Assembly: GCA_964450495.1 (NCBI GenBank)
Contig: CAYVFU010000047.1
Coordinates: 1 to 36,764, forward strand
Source of the DNA: CALFUK01 sp964450495
GTDB lineage: Bacteria; Bacteroidota; Bacteroidia; Chitinophagales; Saprospiraceae
DNA length: 36,764 nucleotides
Reading direction: 5' to 3'
Position numbers and translations under genes: made by a program. Position 1 is the first letter of the stretch. Each line of letters starts with the position of its first letter. Below are positions 26,402 to 34,680 of this stretch, in pieces. The notes beneath the pieces are model-generated. The model saw only the letters and a program-made list of their open reading frames with translations, had not been told where the DNA came from and made no database searches.

Positions 26402-26998
26402 CTAGGTCATAATCTCTATTACTGAAGGCTTTTGCCCCTTATTGGTGTACTTTTCAGTAAATAATTCATACAACTCTCTTTGAAGATCCTCACCTTTATT
26501 TTTATTATACCACATTTGCATATTATTCATGATGTCTGGAGAATTATTTTTTCTCAATTCTAAATACATCTCTTGAGCGTCTGAAGGTCTTGGTCCCCAA
26601 TTGAAAAAATCATTTCCGTCAGCGTCTCTTACAACCAACATAGGAATAGACTTCCCACCATTGGTTAGATAATTATCGATCTCACTATCTGGTGCATCTC
26701 TGTTTTGTATGTCTAATGTAATGTTAGTATTTAATGAAGCCAATTTTGTAATAAACGGATTACTGTGCGCAGCATCTCCACACCATGGTTCTGTGATCAA
26801 TAGCCAAGTCATTTTTTCGTTTATATTGGAAACAGCTTGTTCTAACTCTGGCAGTATTTTTCCTTTTTTGTCCCATCGCTTCATACGTACTTTATTCATC
26901 TTCACATAATTTCTGTATTGTTCAGAATCGTATGGTGCTTCGGTATTTCTACCTTCTAAAATGGCATCGAATTGTGCTTGATATTCTACTAACTCCAT
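26402..26998 (-). CDS. Thioredoxin-family protein with single active-site Cys
   Basis: A 198-residue cytoplasmic protein of the Thioredoxin_9 type. The active-site segment is ITEPWCGDAAH, with Cys73 present and the resolving Cys replaced by Ala76. The cis-Pro region reads GKSIPMLVV, and GNDFFNWGPRP follows, as in the family. A CxxA site cannot form the usual disulfide, so it may act as a mixed-disulfide or bacillithiol/glutathione-linked protein, which is inference. It lies 47 bp downstream of a classical thioredoxin gene on the same strand, so the pair is probably cotranscribed. Confidence 0.85.
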   Translation of the reverse strand: MELVEYQAQFDAILEGRNTEAPYDSEQYRNYVKMNKVRMKRWDKKGKILPELEQAVSNINEKMTWLLITEPWCGDAAHSNPFITKLASLNTNITLDIQNRDAPDSEIDNYLTNGGKSIPMLVVRDADGNDFFNWGPRPSDAQEMYLELRKNNSPDIMNNMQMWYNKNKGEDLQRELYELFTEKYTNKGQKPSVIEIMT

Positions 26999-27045
26999 GA
27001 TGTTTTGATTTAACTATTAGGCTATAACTAGATGATTGGGTTTTA

Positions 27046-27363
27046 TTAATTCAGTAGTTTATCAATTTTTTTCTTTAGTGTGTGCTCAGTCGTCAACCCA
27101 TTGATTTTATCCTTGATCTCATTATTTTTCATAAAGAAAATAGTAGGAATACTTCTTACTTGAAAATGACTAGCCAACTCTCTTTGCTCATCGATATTGA
27201 CTTTTAGAATTTCAACAGTGTCTTTATATTCTACAGCTAGTTTTTTTACTGTTGGTAATAATGTCTGACATGGACCACACCAATCTGCGTAAAAATCAAG
27301 TACAAATGGTTTGTCGGAATTGGCAAGTGCGTTGAATTGTTTATTAGAAGTGAGTGATTTCAT
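27046..27363 (-). CDS. trxA: Thioredoxin
   Basis: A 105-residue classical thioredoxin that reduces protein disulfides in the cytoplasm. The active site DWCGPC has Cys29 and Cys32, and the cis-Pro loop SIPTIFFM lies near residues 72-79. No signal peptide is present. It is upstream of the CxxA thioredoxin-like gene on the same strand. The genome may hold other thioredoxins, so the gene symbol is by family only. Confidence 0.93.
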   Translation of the reverse strand: MKSLTSNKQFNALANSDKPFVLDFYADWCGPCQTLLPTVKKLAVEYKDTVEILKVNIDEQRELASHFQVRSIPTIFFMKNNEIKDKINGLTTEHTLKKKIDKLLN

Positions 27364-27472
27364 GGTTAACTATTTTTAGTGATTTAATACTACAAATATG
27401 AGGGAATACTAAAGTTGTCGCATGGTCAATACTTCCTGATAAGTTGTCTATTGTTCCTTTAGGAGAATTTAA

Positions 27473-28405
27473 CTAGTCATCATCATGATCTTTGATCATA
27501 TTAGGCTGATTTCTGACCTTGAATTCAAAAATATCTGCACGGTTATAATGACCATTGACGTCAAAGTCTAGTTTACTTCTTGTTGTCTCTGCTAGATCAA
27601 TTTCAGCAGATATTATTCCAGCCTTGTCAAACAAAGGACCCGCGATTATTTTGCCTAAAGGAGAAACAATTACGCTTCCACCCCTACAAAAATTTTCGTC
27701 TTCAGATTCAACCAAATGTTGAAATTCATGAGGATACATAGATTTTGTAAAATACTGATTACAACCCAATACAAAACACCTGCCTTCGAGTGCAATGTGT
27801 TGCATTGTAGGAATCCAGACATCCCTTGAGTCTGCTGTAGGTGCAACATAGATTTGGACACCTTGTTGATACATAGACATTCTTGCTAAAGGCATATAGT
27901 TTTCCCAGCAAATTAGACCACCGATTTTACCAATTGTAGCATCCACTGTAATAAGTGATTCGCCTCCGGCTTCTGCCCAGATGAGCCGCTCTGTACCTGT
28001 TGGTTTTATTTTGTGATGGACTCCAAGTAAACCGTTGGTAGGAGATATATATATCATTGAGCAATAGAGGCTACCGTTATGACTTGTTTTTTCTGTTGCT
28101 CCAATAATTAAATATGCTCCAGTGTCCTGAGCCAATTTTTCCAATCGAAGCTTGTCCTTGGTTTCAAGATTAATGCTGTTTTGATGGTAGAGTTCATACA
28201 GCCTTCTTCCTTCATCTGTACGTTTTCCAATTGTCGCACCAAAACTAAATCCGCGTGGATAGCCAGGTATAAAAGATTCAGGAAAAACAATCAGTTGCGC
28301 ACCTTGTTGAGCGCACCCTTTTGCAAGGGATTCGAGTTTGAGTAGCGTCTGTTCTTTATCAAAAAAAACAGGGCTCTCTTGTACAAGGCAAACCTTAATT
28401 ATCAT
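27473..28405 (-). CDS. Nitrilase
   Basis: A 310-residue carbon-nitrogen hydrolase of the nitrilase branch, converting a nitrile to a carboxylic acid and ammonia. The catalytic set is Glu43 in VFPESFIPGYP, Lys132 in HHKIKPTGTER and Cys166 in GGLICWENYMPLAR. The Lys-to-Cys spacing of 34 and the CWEN context match true nitrilases rather than amidases or NIT/carbamoylases. Length is close to the family norm. The natural substrate is unknown. It is divergent from an alpha/beta hydrolase across a 151-bp spacer that holds an inverted repeat. Confidence 0.9.
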   Translation of the reverse strand: MIIKVCLVQESPVFFDKEQTLLKLESLAKGCAQQGAQLIVFPESFIPGYPRGFSFGATIGKRTDEGRRLYELYHQNSINLETKDKLRLEKLAQDTGAYLIIGATEKTSHNGSLYCSMIYISPTNGLLGVHHKIKPTGTERLIWAEAGGESLITVDATIGKIGGLICWENYMPLARMSMYQQGVQIYVAPTADSRDVWIPTMQHIALEGRCFVLGCNQYFTKSMYPHEFQHLVESEDENFCRGGSVIVSPLGKIIAGPLFDKAGIISAEIDLAETTRSKLDFDVNGHYNRADIFEFKVRNQPNMIKDHDDD

Positions 28406-28441
28406 GTCGACAAATAATTATATGTATTTATATCAAAAACT

Positions 28442-28488
28442 TATCCATTTTATGTGTTGAAGCTATTAGGGTGGTTTCAAAATGGATA
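28442..28488. promoter_or_regulatory. Inverted repeat in the nitrilase/hydrolase divergent spacer
   Basis: TATCCATTTT (28442-28451) and AAAATGGATA (28479-28488) are perfect 10-bp arms 27 bp apart, near the middle of a 151-bp divergent intergenic region. The position suits a shared regulator site. No T-run or protein partner confirms it. Confidence 0.4.
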
Positions 28489-28556
28489 GTTTAGTATAGT
28501 CTTGTAAGTAATTTTACTATAAACTGTTTTTAAATAAACGAGTAATCCAATAAAGT

Positions 28557-29420
28557 ATGACAGGCAGAATCATCGATAATTTAATCTACTCCGTTAAAAA
28601 GCCAGAAATATTTAAGCATACAAGTTACCTAGATACTGATTTTGGAAAGATTAGATTTTTTGATTCAGGTAGCAACAAACCTGTTATCATAACTGTTCCT
28701 GACGCTCCTAATACAATCGAACACCACGAGAAATTATTTAAAGAGTTATCAAAGAATTATCGTGTTGTTTGCTTTGAATATCCAGGTGCTGGCTTTTCAT
28801 ATCCCAATGCAAACTTTGATTATTCATTCAAGCAGGGGTCGGATCTTATTTTTCAGGTCATGGATATCTTGAAAATCGAAAGGGCTTCTTTATTATTTTC
28901 TTGTTCTAATGGATTTTATGCGTTGAGTGCCGCCATGCGATCAAGTCAACAATTTGATCATATTTTTATTTCGCAAACTGCATCAATTGATTCCATTATT
29001 GAGTGGGCAGATAAATCTATTCCCAGCATGTTAAAAATTCCAATTATTGGTCAGGTGTCGAATAGGTTGTTTATTAAAAAACTGTCAAGTGTTTGGTATG
29101 ATGTTGCATTGCCACGTGATTCAGTGCTTAAGAATGATTTTAAAGTTAAAGCTCACAGCATGTTGCATCAAGGAGGGTGTTTTTGTTTGTCAAGTTTAGT
29201 ACAGGGTTTGACCAAGGATAAGGATAGTGTACTGAAGTTGAATAATGTAAATGTAACCTTGGTATGGGGCAAAAGAGATTTCTCGCATAGAAACACAGAT
29301 ATAGTTTCAATAAAAAACCATGTAAGCAATTGTGAGATAATCGAATTCGAGAACTGCGGTCATTTTCCAGAACTTGAAAACACGAAGAGGTTTGTAAAAT
29401 TGGTCAATGAACGGTTATAA
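28557..29420 (+). CDS. Alpha/beta hydrolase
   Basis: A 287-residue cytoplasmic alpha/beta-hydrolase-fold protein. The nucleophile elbow is FSCSNGF, with Ser117 as the likely nucleophile. It departs from the common GxSxG by having Ser at the first small position. Asp241 in WGKRDFSH and His269 in NCGHFPE complete a plausible triad. The oxyanion-region segment reads VPDAPNTIEHH. The substrate is unknown. It is divergent from the nitrilase gene, which may reflect shared control. Confidence 0.85.
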   Translation: MTGRIIDNLIYSVKKPEIFKHTSYLDTDFGKIRFFDSGSNKPVIITVPDAPNTIEHHEKLFKELSKNYRVVCFEYPGAGFSYPNANFDYSFKQGSDLIFQVMDILKIERASLLFSCSNGFYALSAAMRSSQQFDHIFISQTASIDSIIEWADKSIPSMLKIPIIGQVSNRLFIKKLSSVWYDVALPRDSVLKNDFKVKAHSMLHQGGCFCLSSLVQGLTKDKDSVLKLNNVNVTLVWGKRDFSHRNTDIVSIKNHVSNCEIIEFENCGHFPELENTKRFVKLVNERL

Positions 29421-29440
29421 AATTTCGGAACACAAAAAGC

Positions 29441-29956
29441 TTAACCAGTCACATCCAAATCCAACCCTGCATAATAACCAGTATCAACATCAAGAATATA
29501 TTTTGTGTAATAGGTGATTTGCCCAACATGATAAGAAAAGTGTTCTGTCACATGGATGAGTATGCTGGTCACATTTTCATCAAAGCCTTGTACCTGCCGC
29601 TCCTGAGTCAGGTCATCTGCTGTAATCCGATCAAGGGCAGCATCTACATTCTTTTCCAAGGCATCCAAATTTTTCACTAAAATCGCATTAGCTATTGGGC
29701 CTTTTTCTGAAAATTCAGTTGCGCGCACTCTGACATCTGCTTGACCATCTATACCGTGTAAGACATATTGTGTGACATTCCCACATAAGTGAAGAATTAA
29801 ATTGCCAACGCTATTGACATTTGCGTTGTGCTTATACCAGACTTGTTCTTCTGACAACTGATCCAAACATTTTTTAATTCTTACGATCCCTTCGTTAAAT
29901 AATCGGCGTTTGACATCTAGAATAATGAAATTTCGAATGATGGTTGATTGGCTCAT
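29441..29956 (-). CDS. DinB-like / DUF1572 protein
   Basis: A 171-residue four-helix-bundle protein of the DinB/DUF1572 superfamily, which includes metal-binding thiol transferases. His56 in ILHLCGN, and His139 and His143 in HVTEHFSYHVGQ, fit the three-His metal site. The WYKHNANVNSVGNLILHL pattern (40-57) is family-typical. No catalytic role is established. Its ATG overlaps the stop codon of the upstream small secreted protein by 4 bp, so the two are coupled. Confidence 0.85.
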   Translation of the reverse strand: MSQSTIIRNFIILDVKRRLFNEGIVRIKKCLDQLSEEQVWYKHNANVNSVGNLILHLCGNVTQYVLHGIDGQADVRVRATEFSEKGPIANAILVKNLDALEKNVDAALDRITADDLTQERQVQGFDENVTSILIHVTEHFSYHVGQITYYTKYILDVDTGYYAGLDLDVTG

Positions 29957-30330
29957 TGTGCAGGTTCGATTGAAAGTGGTGTAGGTCTGACAGCATGTTC
30001 TTTAACTAAAGGATTTGGCATTTGAAATCTGAGTGCAGGATCAACATAAGCTTGAGGCATTTCTGAAGTTTTCCCCTTACCATTTTGTTGGATCAGCATG
30101 AAGCATTTGTGATTATTAAAAACGATACCATCTTCTTGAATCTTTTGGTTAATTATTGATAATTTATTTTTGAAAGCAGGCAGATGTAAATCATTCAAAA
30201 TCTGAAGACGATCTATAGTCATAAGAGGTGGATTAGCTTCTTTGATAAAGGGGAACTCTTCAAAAGAATTAATCTGAGAAAAACCAACGCCAGAATATAA
30301 AACCAGTAGAATTGGATAGATAAATTTCAT
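29953..30330 (-). CDS. Small secreted protein of unknown function
   Basis: A 125-residue protein that I do not recognise. A signal peptide is clear: the ATG at 30330 gives a short positive N terminus, a hydrophobic core and a cleavage site near GFSQ (residues 16-19). The frame extends upstream to 30453 into the GDPD gene, but that extension buries the signal peptide. The mature part ends in a Pro-rich stretch, RPTPLSIEPAQ, and has one Cys in HKCFML. It lies between a GDPD lipoprotein gene and a DinB-like gene, with a 4-bp overlap onto the latter. Localisation is probably periplasmic. Confidence 0.7.
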   Translation of the reverse strand: MKFIYPILLVLYSGVGFSQINSFEEFPFIKEANPPLMTIDRLQILNDLHLPAFKNKLSIINQKIQEDGIVFNNHKCFMLIQQNGKGKTSEMPQAYVDPALRFQMPNPLVKEHAVRPTPLSIEPAQ

Positions 30331-30380
30331 GTTGCTTACTTTTATTTGAAATATAGCGATTTCATAGCTCAAAAGTGTAT

Positions 30381-31214
30381 TCAATTTCTTAGAGACTTTG
30401 ACACTGCAATTGGCCTGTCTGTAGCAAACCGATCCACACCCAACTCGGACCACCGTTTATACAACATGTCTCCATTTGATTTTGCTTGTTTGTCCAGATT
30501 ACCTAAACTTCCCAAAGTGACGACCATTCCAGCTTGATTTAGTGAATCGTAAAAGCTCTCTCGTGATAAGTTTAAACCAGTGAATGCGGAAATTTGAGTA
30601 GTAGGAATCTCACTAGATAATAACATGTCAAATTCAAATGGATTTCTCACTGTAGAAGAAATATTGACCTTGTTATTGATTCTGTAGACTTGAGTGGTTG
30701 CATCTAAAGTATAGCAGATAACCTCAACCCTGTTAAGAAGTCCTTTATCAGTAACAAGATTTACAACAGGCTCAAACAATTCTCTTTCTTTTACATCAAG
30801 AGACAAGAAAACATTTTCCTGATGCTTTAGCCAATCCAACACTCGCACAAATGTAGGGATGTTAAATGAGGTAGTATCGCCAGTGTGGTCCAATAAAAAG
30901 AGAGTTGAAATACTAGCATACTCTTTATCTTTCAATACCCCATCACCGGTTGTGGTTCTGTCTAAAGTTTCATCATGCAGCAACACCAGAATACTGTCTT
31001 TTGTCATTCGAATATCAATCTCTACCATGACAATAGGTATTTCCTGATGAATGTTTTTAATGGTTTCTAACGCATTCTCAGGATATCCTTCAAGCGGCCC
31101 ACCTCTATGAGCGCTAATCGTACAATCTCGAATAGACAGAGCTGTTTGATCGGTCTTGAAACAAGAGGTAAAGAAAACAGTAGTTGCAAAAAGAAATAGT
31201 AATCTCAGTATCAT
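30381..31214 (-). CDS. Glycerophosphodiester phosphodiesterase lipoprotein
   Basis: A 277-residue GDPD-family TIM-barrel enzyme that hydrolyses glycerophosphodiesters to glycerol-3-phosphate and an alcohol. The lipoprotein signal ends FFTSC (Cys18), so it is envelope-bound. The active-site residues are visible: His36-Arg37 in SAHRGG, Glu65 and Asp67 in VEIDIRM, and His80 in LLHDETLDRTTTG. Length is normal. It is the first of a three-gene minus-strand set with the small secreted protein and DinB-like gene. A candidate promoter is at 31279-31312. Confidence 0.92.
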   Translation of the reverse strand: MILRLLFLFATTVFFTSCFKTDQTALSIRDCTISAHRGGPLEGYPENALETIKNIHQEIPIVMVEIDIRMTKDSILVLLHDETLDRTTTGDGVLKDKEYASISTLFLLDHTGDTTSFNIPTFVRVLDWLKHQENVFLSLDVKERELFEPVVNLVTDKGLLNRVEVICYTLDATTQVYRINNKVNISSTVRNPFEFDMLLSSEIPTTQISAFTGLNLSRESFYDSLNQAGMVVTLGSLGNLDKQAKSNGDMLYKRWSELGVDRFATDRPIAVSKSLRN

Positions 31215-31230
31215 TTGAAGGGGATATATT

Positions 31231-31266
31231 CTAACTAATAGATATAAGCTAACTAATAGATATAAG
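31231..31266. repeat. Perfect 18-bp tandem duplication
   Basis: CTAACTAATAGATATAAG occurs twice head to tail (31231-31248 and 31249-31266), in the likely 5' leader of the GDPD gene. It is probably a recent slippage event. Confidence 0.85.
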
Positions 31267-31278
31267 TCTGTTAATGAT

Positions 31279-31312
31279 CAAATGTAATAATGAATAATGT
31301 GTCTCATGTCAA
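31279..31312 (-). promoter_or_regulatory. Candidate promoter for the GDPD gene
   Basis: On the minus strand, TACATTTG (plus coordinates 31279-31286) matches the TAnnTTTG -7 box. A TTG core lies at 31310-31312, 23 bp away, slightly longer than usual. The box is 65 bp upstream of the GDPD start. Confidence 0.4.
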
Positions 31313-31315
31313 GTG

Positions 31316-31348
31316 GTTGATGACTGCCAATCAAGGAGAATACCTTTG
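31316..31348 (+). promoter_or_regulatory. Candidate promoter, far upstream of GH43
   Basis: GTTG at 31316-31319, a 21-bp spacer and TACCTTTG at 31341-31348, followed by CA, give a good Bacteroidota-type promoter. It lies about 370 bp before the GH43 start, so its transcript would carry a long leader including the 31496-31524 hairpin. Confidence 0.5.
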
Positions 31349-31495
31349 CAAAATATAAATCAACTCAAAATAATTAAAAAAAAATAAGATTTCGGCTAAG
31401 CGTTTTGAATGTAAAGTCTCTTTTATAGATAAACTGAGGATATTTCAAAATCGAATAATGGTGTCTAAAGGGACATCTTTATTGATTCCAAATAG

Positions 31496-31524
31496 AGAGG
31501 CCGTTTCTATATGAAATGGTCTCT
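31496..31524. other. Strong 12-bp hairpin in the GH43 leader region
   Basis: Arms 31496-31507 and 31513-31524 pair over 12 positions (two G-T wobbles) around a 5-nt loop TATAT. The following DNA is TGTTATA, not a proper T-run, so a classic terminator is not certain. It could be an attenuator or the 3' end of a small RNA. Confidence 0.55.
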
Positions 31525-31721
31525 TGTTATATCTAGCTTATTGGTATACCTTTTTTGCAATATTCCAGATATAGACTATACATCCAAACATGAATCTGAT
31601 ATCATTAAAGACTTTAGCACTTTATAGTATTTTTGCAGTGATAGGTCTTTTGTCTTGATGGCAGTCAAACAACCAAAGGCAAGTCTTTAGTAAATGTTAG
31701 TAAACGTGTAAGAAATTAATA

Positions 31722-33323
31722 ATGGGTTATGTTGAAAATCCAATCCTTCGGGGTTCTAATCCTGATCCTTCAATCATACGGGTAGATAAGGAATATTTTA
31801 TCGCAGTATCAACCTTCGAATGGTTTCCTGGTGTTCTCATTTACCATTCACGTGATCTTGTTAATTGGAATTTGGTTGCAAGGCCACTGAATCGAGTCAA
31901 TCAATTGGATCTGATTGGGGTGCCAGATTCTTGTGGTGTTGGTTCTGCATGTTTGAGTTATGATAATGGTATATTTTATTTAGTTTATTCTACTGTCAAA
32001 TCCTTTGATGGACCTTTGAAGGATACAACTCATTATTTAGTCACTACAGAAAACATTACAGGTGAGTGGTCTGATCCAATATTTTTAAGTACTTCTGGAA
32101 TAGATGCTTCTCTATTTCATGAATCCACAGGGAAGAAGTGGTTAGTCTCTATGACTGTACATCCCAACAAGGAGAAACTATTCGGAGGGATTGTACTACA
32201 AGAATATGACCATGAGAAGAAACAATTGGTAGGAGAAATACATCATTTAACTGATGGGACAGCATTAGGCAATACTGAAGCACCACAGCTTTATGAGAAG
32301 GACGGTTATTATTATCTACTCCTAGCAGAAGGTGGTACTGATGATAGACATGCTGCGACTATGATGCGCAGTAAATCTTTAACTGGTCCATACGAGACAC
32401 ATCCTCATAACCCATGGATCACTGCGTCACATGAGCCTGTTCATCCTATCCAAAAATGTGGTCATGCCGATATCATTGAATCTGATTCTGGCGAATGGCA
32501 TGTTGTCTTTTCAACGGCGAGACCTTTATCAGAAAGAGACAAATGCATCACAGGTAGAGAAACCGCAATTGAAAAAATGGTGTGGAAAGAAGGTTGGCCT
32601 TACCTAGACACTGAAGATAAATTACCAAGACAACGCGTATGGTTTGATAATGCTGAGGAGATTTATCAAGGACAAACATCCATTTATAATTTCAATACAG
32701 AAAAATTATCGCTTGATTTACAGTCGTTGCGTGTTCCGATTACAAACGATTGGTGTAGTACAACTGATCGCAAAGGTTATCTGCGACTTTATGGCAGAGA
32801 GTCATTAAGTAGTTTGCAAAATCAATCGATGGTTGCGAGGCGAGTGACAGAACATCATTCTAGAGTAATTACTATTCTAGACTATCAGCCTAAGCATGAT
32901 CAACAGATGGCAGGATTAGTGATGTATTACAAAACCGGTCATTGGCACTATTTGTACATTTCTACTGATGATAAGGGGAAGAGAGTTCTGCAAATCTTAA
33001 GTTGTGATAATAACAAAATAAATAAATCACCTAGTGTACCAATTGCCTTATCAGAAACGAACGATATTGTGCTTCGCTCAGAGTGGCATGCACAAACAAT
33101 CCAGTGCTATTACCAAGATGGTTCTAATGAATGGAAAGAAGCTGGACATCCTCTTGACGGTAGTATTCTCTCAGATGATTATGTTTTCGAAGGAACTGAT
33201 CATTATAGACCTGCATTGACAGGTGCCTTTGTGGGCATGTGCTGTCAAGATTTATCTGGTGAGCGGTTGTACGCTGATTTTAAAGTATTTATTTATGAGA
33301 ATTTGGAGAAGCCAAGGACTTAA
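31722..33323 (+). CDS. GH43 family beta-xylosidase
   Basis: A 533-residue glycoside hydrolase of family 43 that removes xylose (or arabinose) from short oligosaccharides. The catalytic residues fall where they do in characterised beta-xylosidases: Asp15 in GSNPDPSIIR, Asp128 in SGIDASLF and Glu186 in GNTEAPQLY. Residues about 1-310 form the five-bladed propeller. The rest is the C-terminal beta-sandwich that shapes the active site in the xylosidase subgroup. No signal peptide is present, so it should act in the cytoplasm on imported oligosaccharides. No SusC/SusD, transporter or other xylan gene is near, so it is not in a visible polysaccharide locus. The aminotransferase starts 32 bp later. 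Confidence 0.93.
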   Translation: MGYVENPILRGSNPDPSIIRVDKEYFIAVSTFEWFPGVLIYHSRDLVNWNLVARPLNRVNQLDLIGVPDSCGVGSACLSYDNGIFYLVYSTVKSFDGPLKDTTHYLVTTENITGEWSDPIFLSTSGIDASLFHESTGKKWLVSMTVHPNKEKLFGGIVLQEYDHEKKQLVGEIHHLTDGTALGNTEAPQLYEKDGYYYLLLAEGGTDDRHAATMMRSKSLTGPYETHPHNPWITASHEPVHPIQKCGHADIIESDSGEWHVVFSTARPLSERDKCITGRETAIEKMVWKEGWPYLDTEDKLPRQRVWFDNAEEIYQGQTSIYNFNTEKLSLDLQSLRVPITNDWCSTTDRKGYLRLYGRESLSSLQNQSMVARRVTEHHSRVITILDYQPKHDQQMAGLVMYYKTGHWHYLYISTDDKGKRVLQILSCDNNKINKSPSVPIALSETNDIVLRSEWHAQTIQCYYQDGSNEWKEAGHPLDGSILSDDYVFEGTDHYRPALTGAFVGMCCQDLSGERLYADFKVFIYENLEKPRT

Positions 33324-33355
33324 TTGAATTATTATTGAACCATAAACTATAATAC

Positions 33356-34537
33356 ATGGCTCTTGATATAAACACAATACGTTCGCATACACCAGCTTGC
33401 GAGAACAAATTATTTTTCAATAATGCAGGCTCTTCTTTAATGCCAATAAATGTATCAGAAGTTGTCCACAACTATTTGAAAGAGGAAGAAGAATATGGCG
33501 GTTACTATGTATCTGATAATAGCAAAGAACGATTACAAGGATTTTATGCTGAAGCAGCTAATTTACTTCACTGTCAACCACGTGAGGTTGCATATACGCA
33601 TGATGCCACTGAATCATTTAGTCGCGCACTTTCTTCCATTCCATTCGAGAAAGGTGATTGTATAGTTACCACCCAACTAGATTACACTTCTAACCAAATA
33701 CAATACTTGTCTTTGCAAAATCGCTTTGGCATTCAGATTTATCGCATTGGTTTGAATGACCTAGGAGATCTTAATATTCAAGAGGCAAGTCAGTTGATAC
33801 ACAAGCATAGACCTAAGTTGGTTGCCGTTACACATATACCTACCAATACCGGCACCGTCCAAGATGTATATGCCATTGGTGATATATGTTCGCAATATGA
33901 TGACACTATTTATTTGGTCGATGCCTGTCAATCAGTAGGCATGATCGATGTCGACGTCAATCGAATGAAGTGCGATTTTTTATCAGGCACAGGAAGAAAA
34001 TTTTTACGCGGTCCACGAGGGACTGGATTTTTGTTTGTGTCTGAGCGAATATTGAATACAAAGATGAGCCCGCTATTTATCGATGGTCGAAGTGCTGTTT
34101 GGAATAAAGAAAACGAATATGAATTAGCAAAATCAGCGAAACGATTTGAAACATGGGAAGCCTCTTATGCAGGCAAACTCGGATTGAAAGCAGCATTTGC
34201 TTATGCAAATGAAATAGGAATTGAGGAAATCGAAAAGTACAATAAAGACCTCTCTTTGAATTGCAGAAACCGATTACAGTCGATTGAGCATGTAGAATGT
34301 TTTGACAAAGGAAGCAATTTGTCAAATATAATCACCATTAGAAAAGCAAATGTCTCTCTTAAAGAAATGGAAAAGAGCTTATCCGATGCTTCTGTTTTTT
34401 ATAGTGTCAGCACAACAGAATGGGGACTAATTGATTTCAAGAATAAAGGTATTGATTGGGTTGTACGCATCTCTCCGCATTATTTTAATACCAAAACAGA
34501 ATTAGAACAATTAGCTCAAATCCTGGAGAGAGTTTGA
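33356..34537 (+). CDS. Class V aminotransferase (cysteine desulfurase/isopenicillin N epimerase-like)
   Basis: A 393-residue PLP enzyme of fold type I. The PLP pocket shows Asp189 in LVDACQS, Gln192 and the Schiff-base Lys215 in SGTGRKFLRGPRGTGFL. The N terminus reads LFFNNAGSSLMP, typical of class V enzymes that work on small substrates rather than IscS. The mobile catalytic Cys loop of cysteine desulfurases is not evident, so epimerase, lyase or transaminase activity is as likely. It follows the GH43 gene by 32 bp on the same strand, probably cotranscribed, with no clear biochemical link. Confidence 0.87.
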   Translation: MALDINTIRSHTPACENKLFFNNAGSSLMPINVSEVVHNYLKEEEEYGGYYVSDNSKERLQGFYAEAANLLHCQPREVAYTHDATESFSRALSSIPFEKGDCIVTTQLDYTSNQIQYLSLQNRFGIQIYRIGLNDLGDLNIQEASQLIHKHRPKLVAVTHIPTNTGTVQDVYAIGDICSQYDDTIYLVDACQSVGMIDVDVNRMKCDFLSGTGRKFLRGPRGTGFLFVSERILNTKMSPLFIDGRSAVWNKENEYELAKSAKRFETWEASYAGKLGLKAAFAYANEIGIEEIEKYNKDLSLNCRNRLQSIEHVECFDKGSNLSNIITIRKANVSLKEMEKSLSDASVFYSVSTTEWGLIDFKNKGIDWVVRISPHYFNTKTELEQLAQILERV

Positions 34538-34680
34538 TTCAATTACTCTGTCCGTGAAATGACCATTAGGGCTTCATGTTGCATGTCGCCAAAACATTCT
34601 GATCTAGAATTAGTTGAGTTTCTTTAATTCTATAAGCAGCTATACAAACGAAGCTGTCAATTATTCACAAAAAATATTAA

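Larger units (their letters stand above)
31215..31721. other. 507-bp intergenic region with promoters, a hairpin and a tandem duplication
   Basis: No gene is supported. The longest frame I checked from an ATG is 22 codons. It holds an 18-bp perfect tandem duplication (31231-31266), a minus-strand TACATTTG box (31279-31286) and a plus-strand TACCTTTG promoter (31316-31348). A 12-bp hairpin lies at 31496-31524. Two more plus-strand boxes, TACCTTTT (31547-31554) and TATTTTTG (31628-31635), follow before the GH43 start. A long structured leader or a small RNA is possible. Confidence 0.6.

Noticed and set aside
30331..30453. N-terminal extension of the small secreted protein into the GDPD gene
   Set aside because: It overlaps the 3' end of the GDPD coding region and would bury the signal peptide that begins at 30330.
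31290..31358. A 22-codon frame with ATG upstream of GH43
   Set aside because: It overlaps a promoter box, is very short, has no recognisable pattern and is likely chance.
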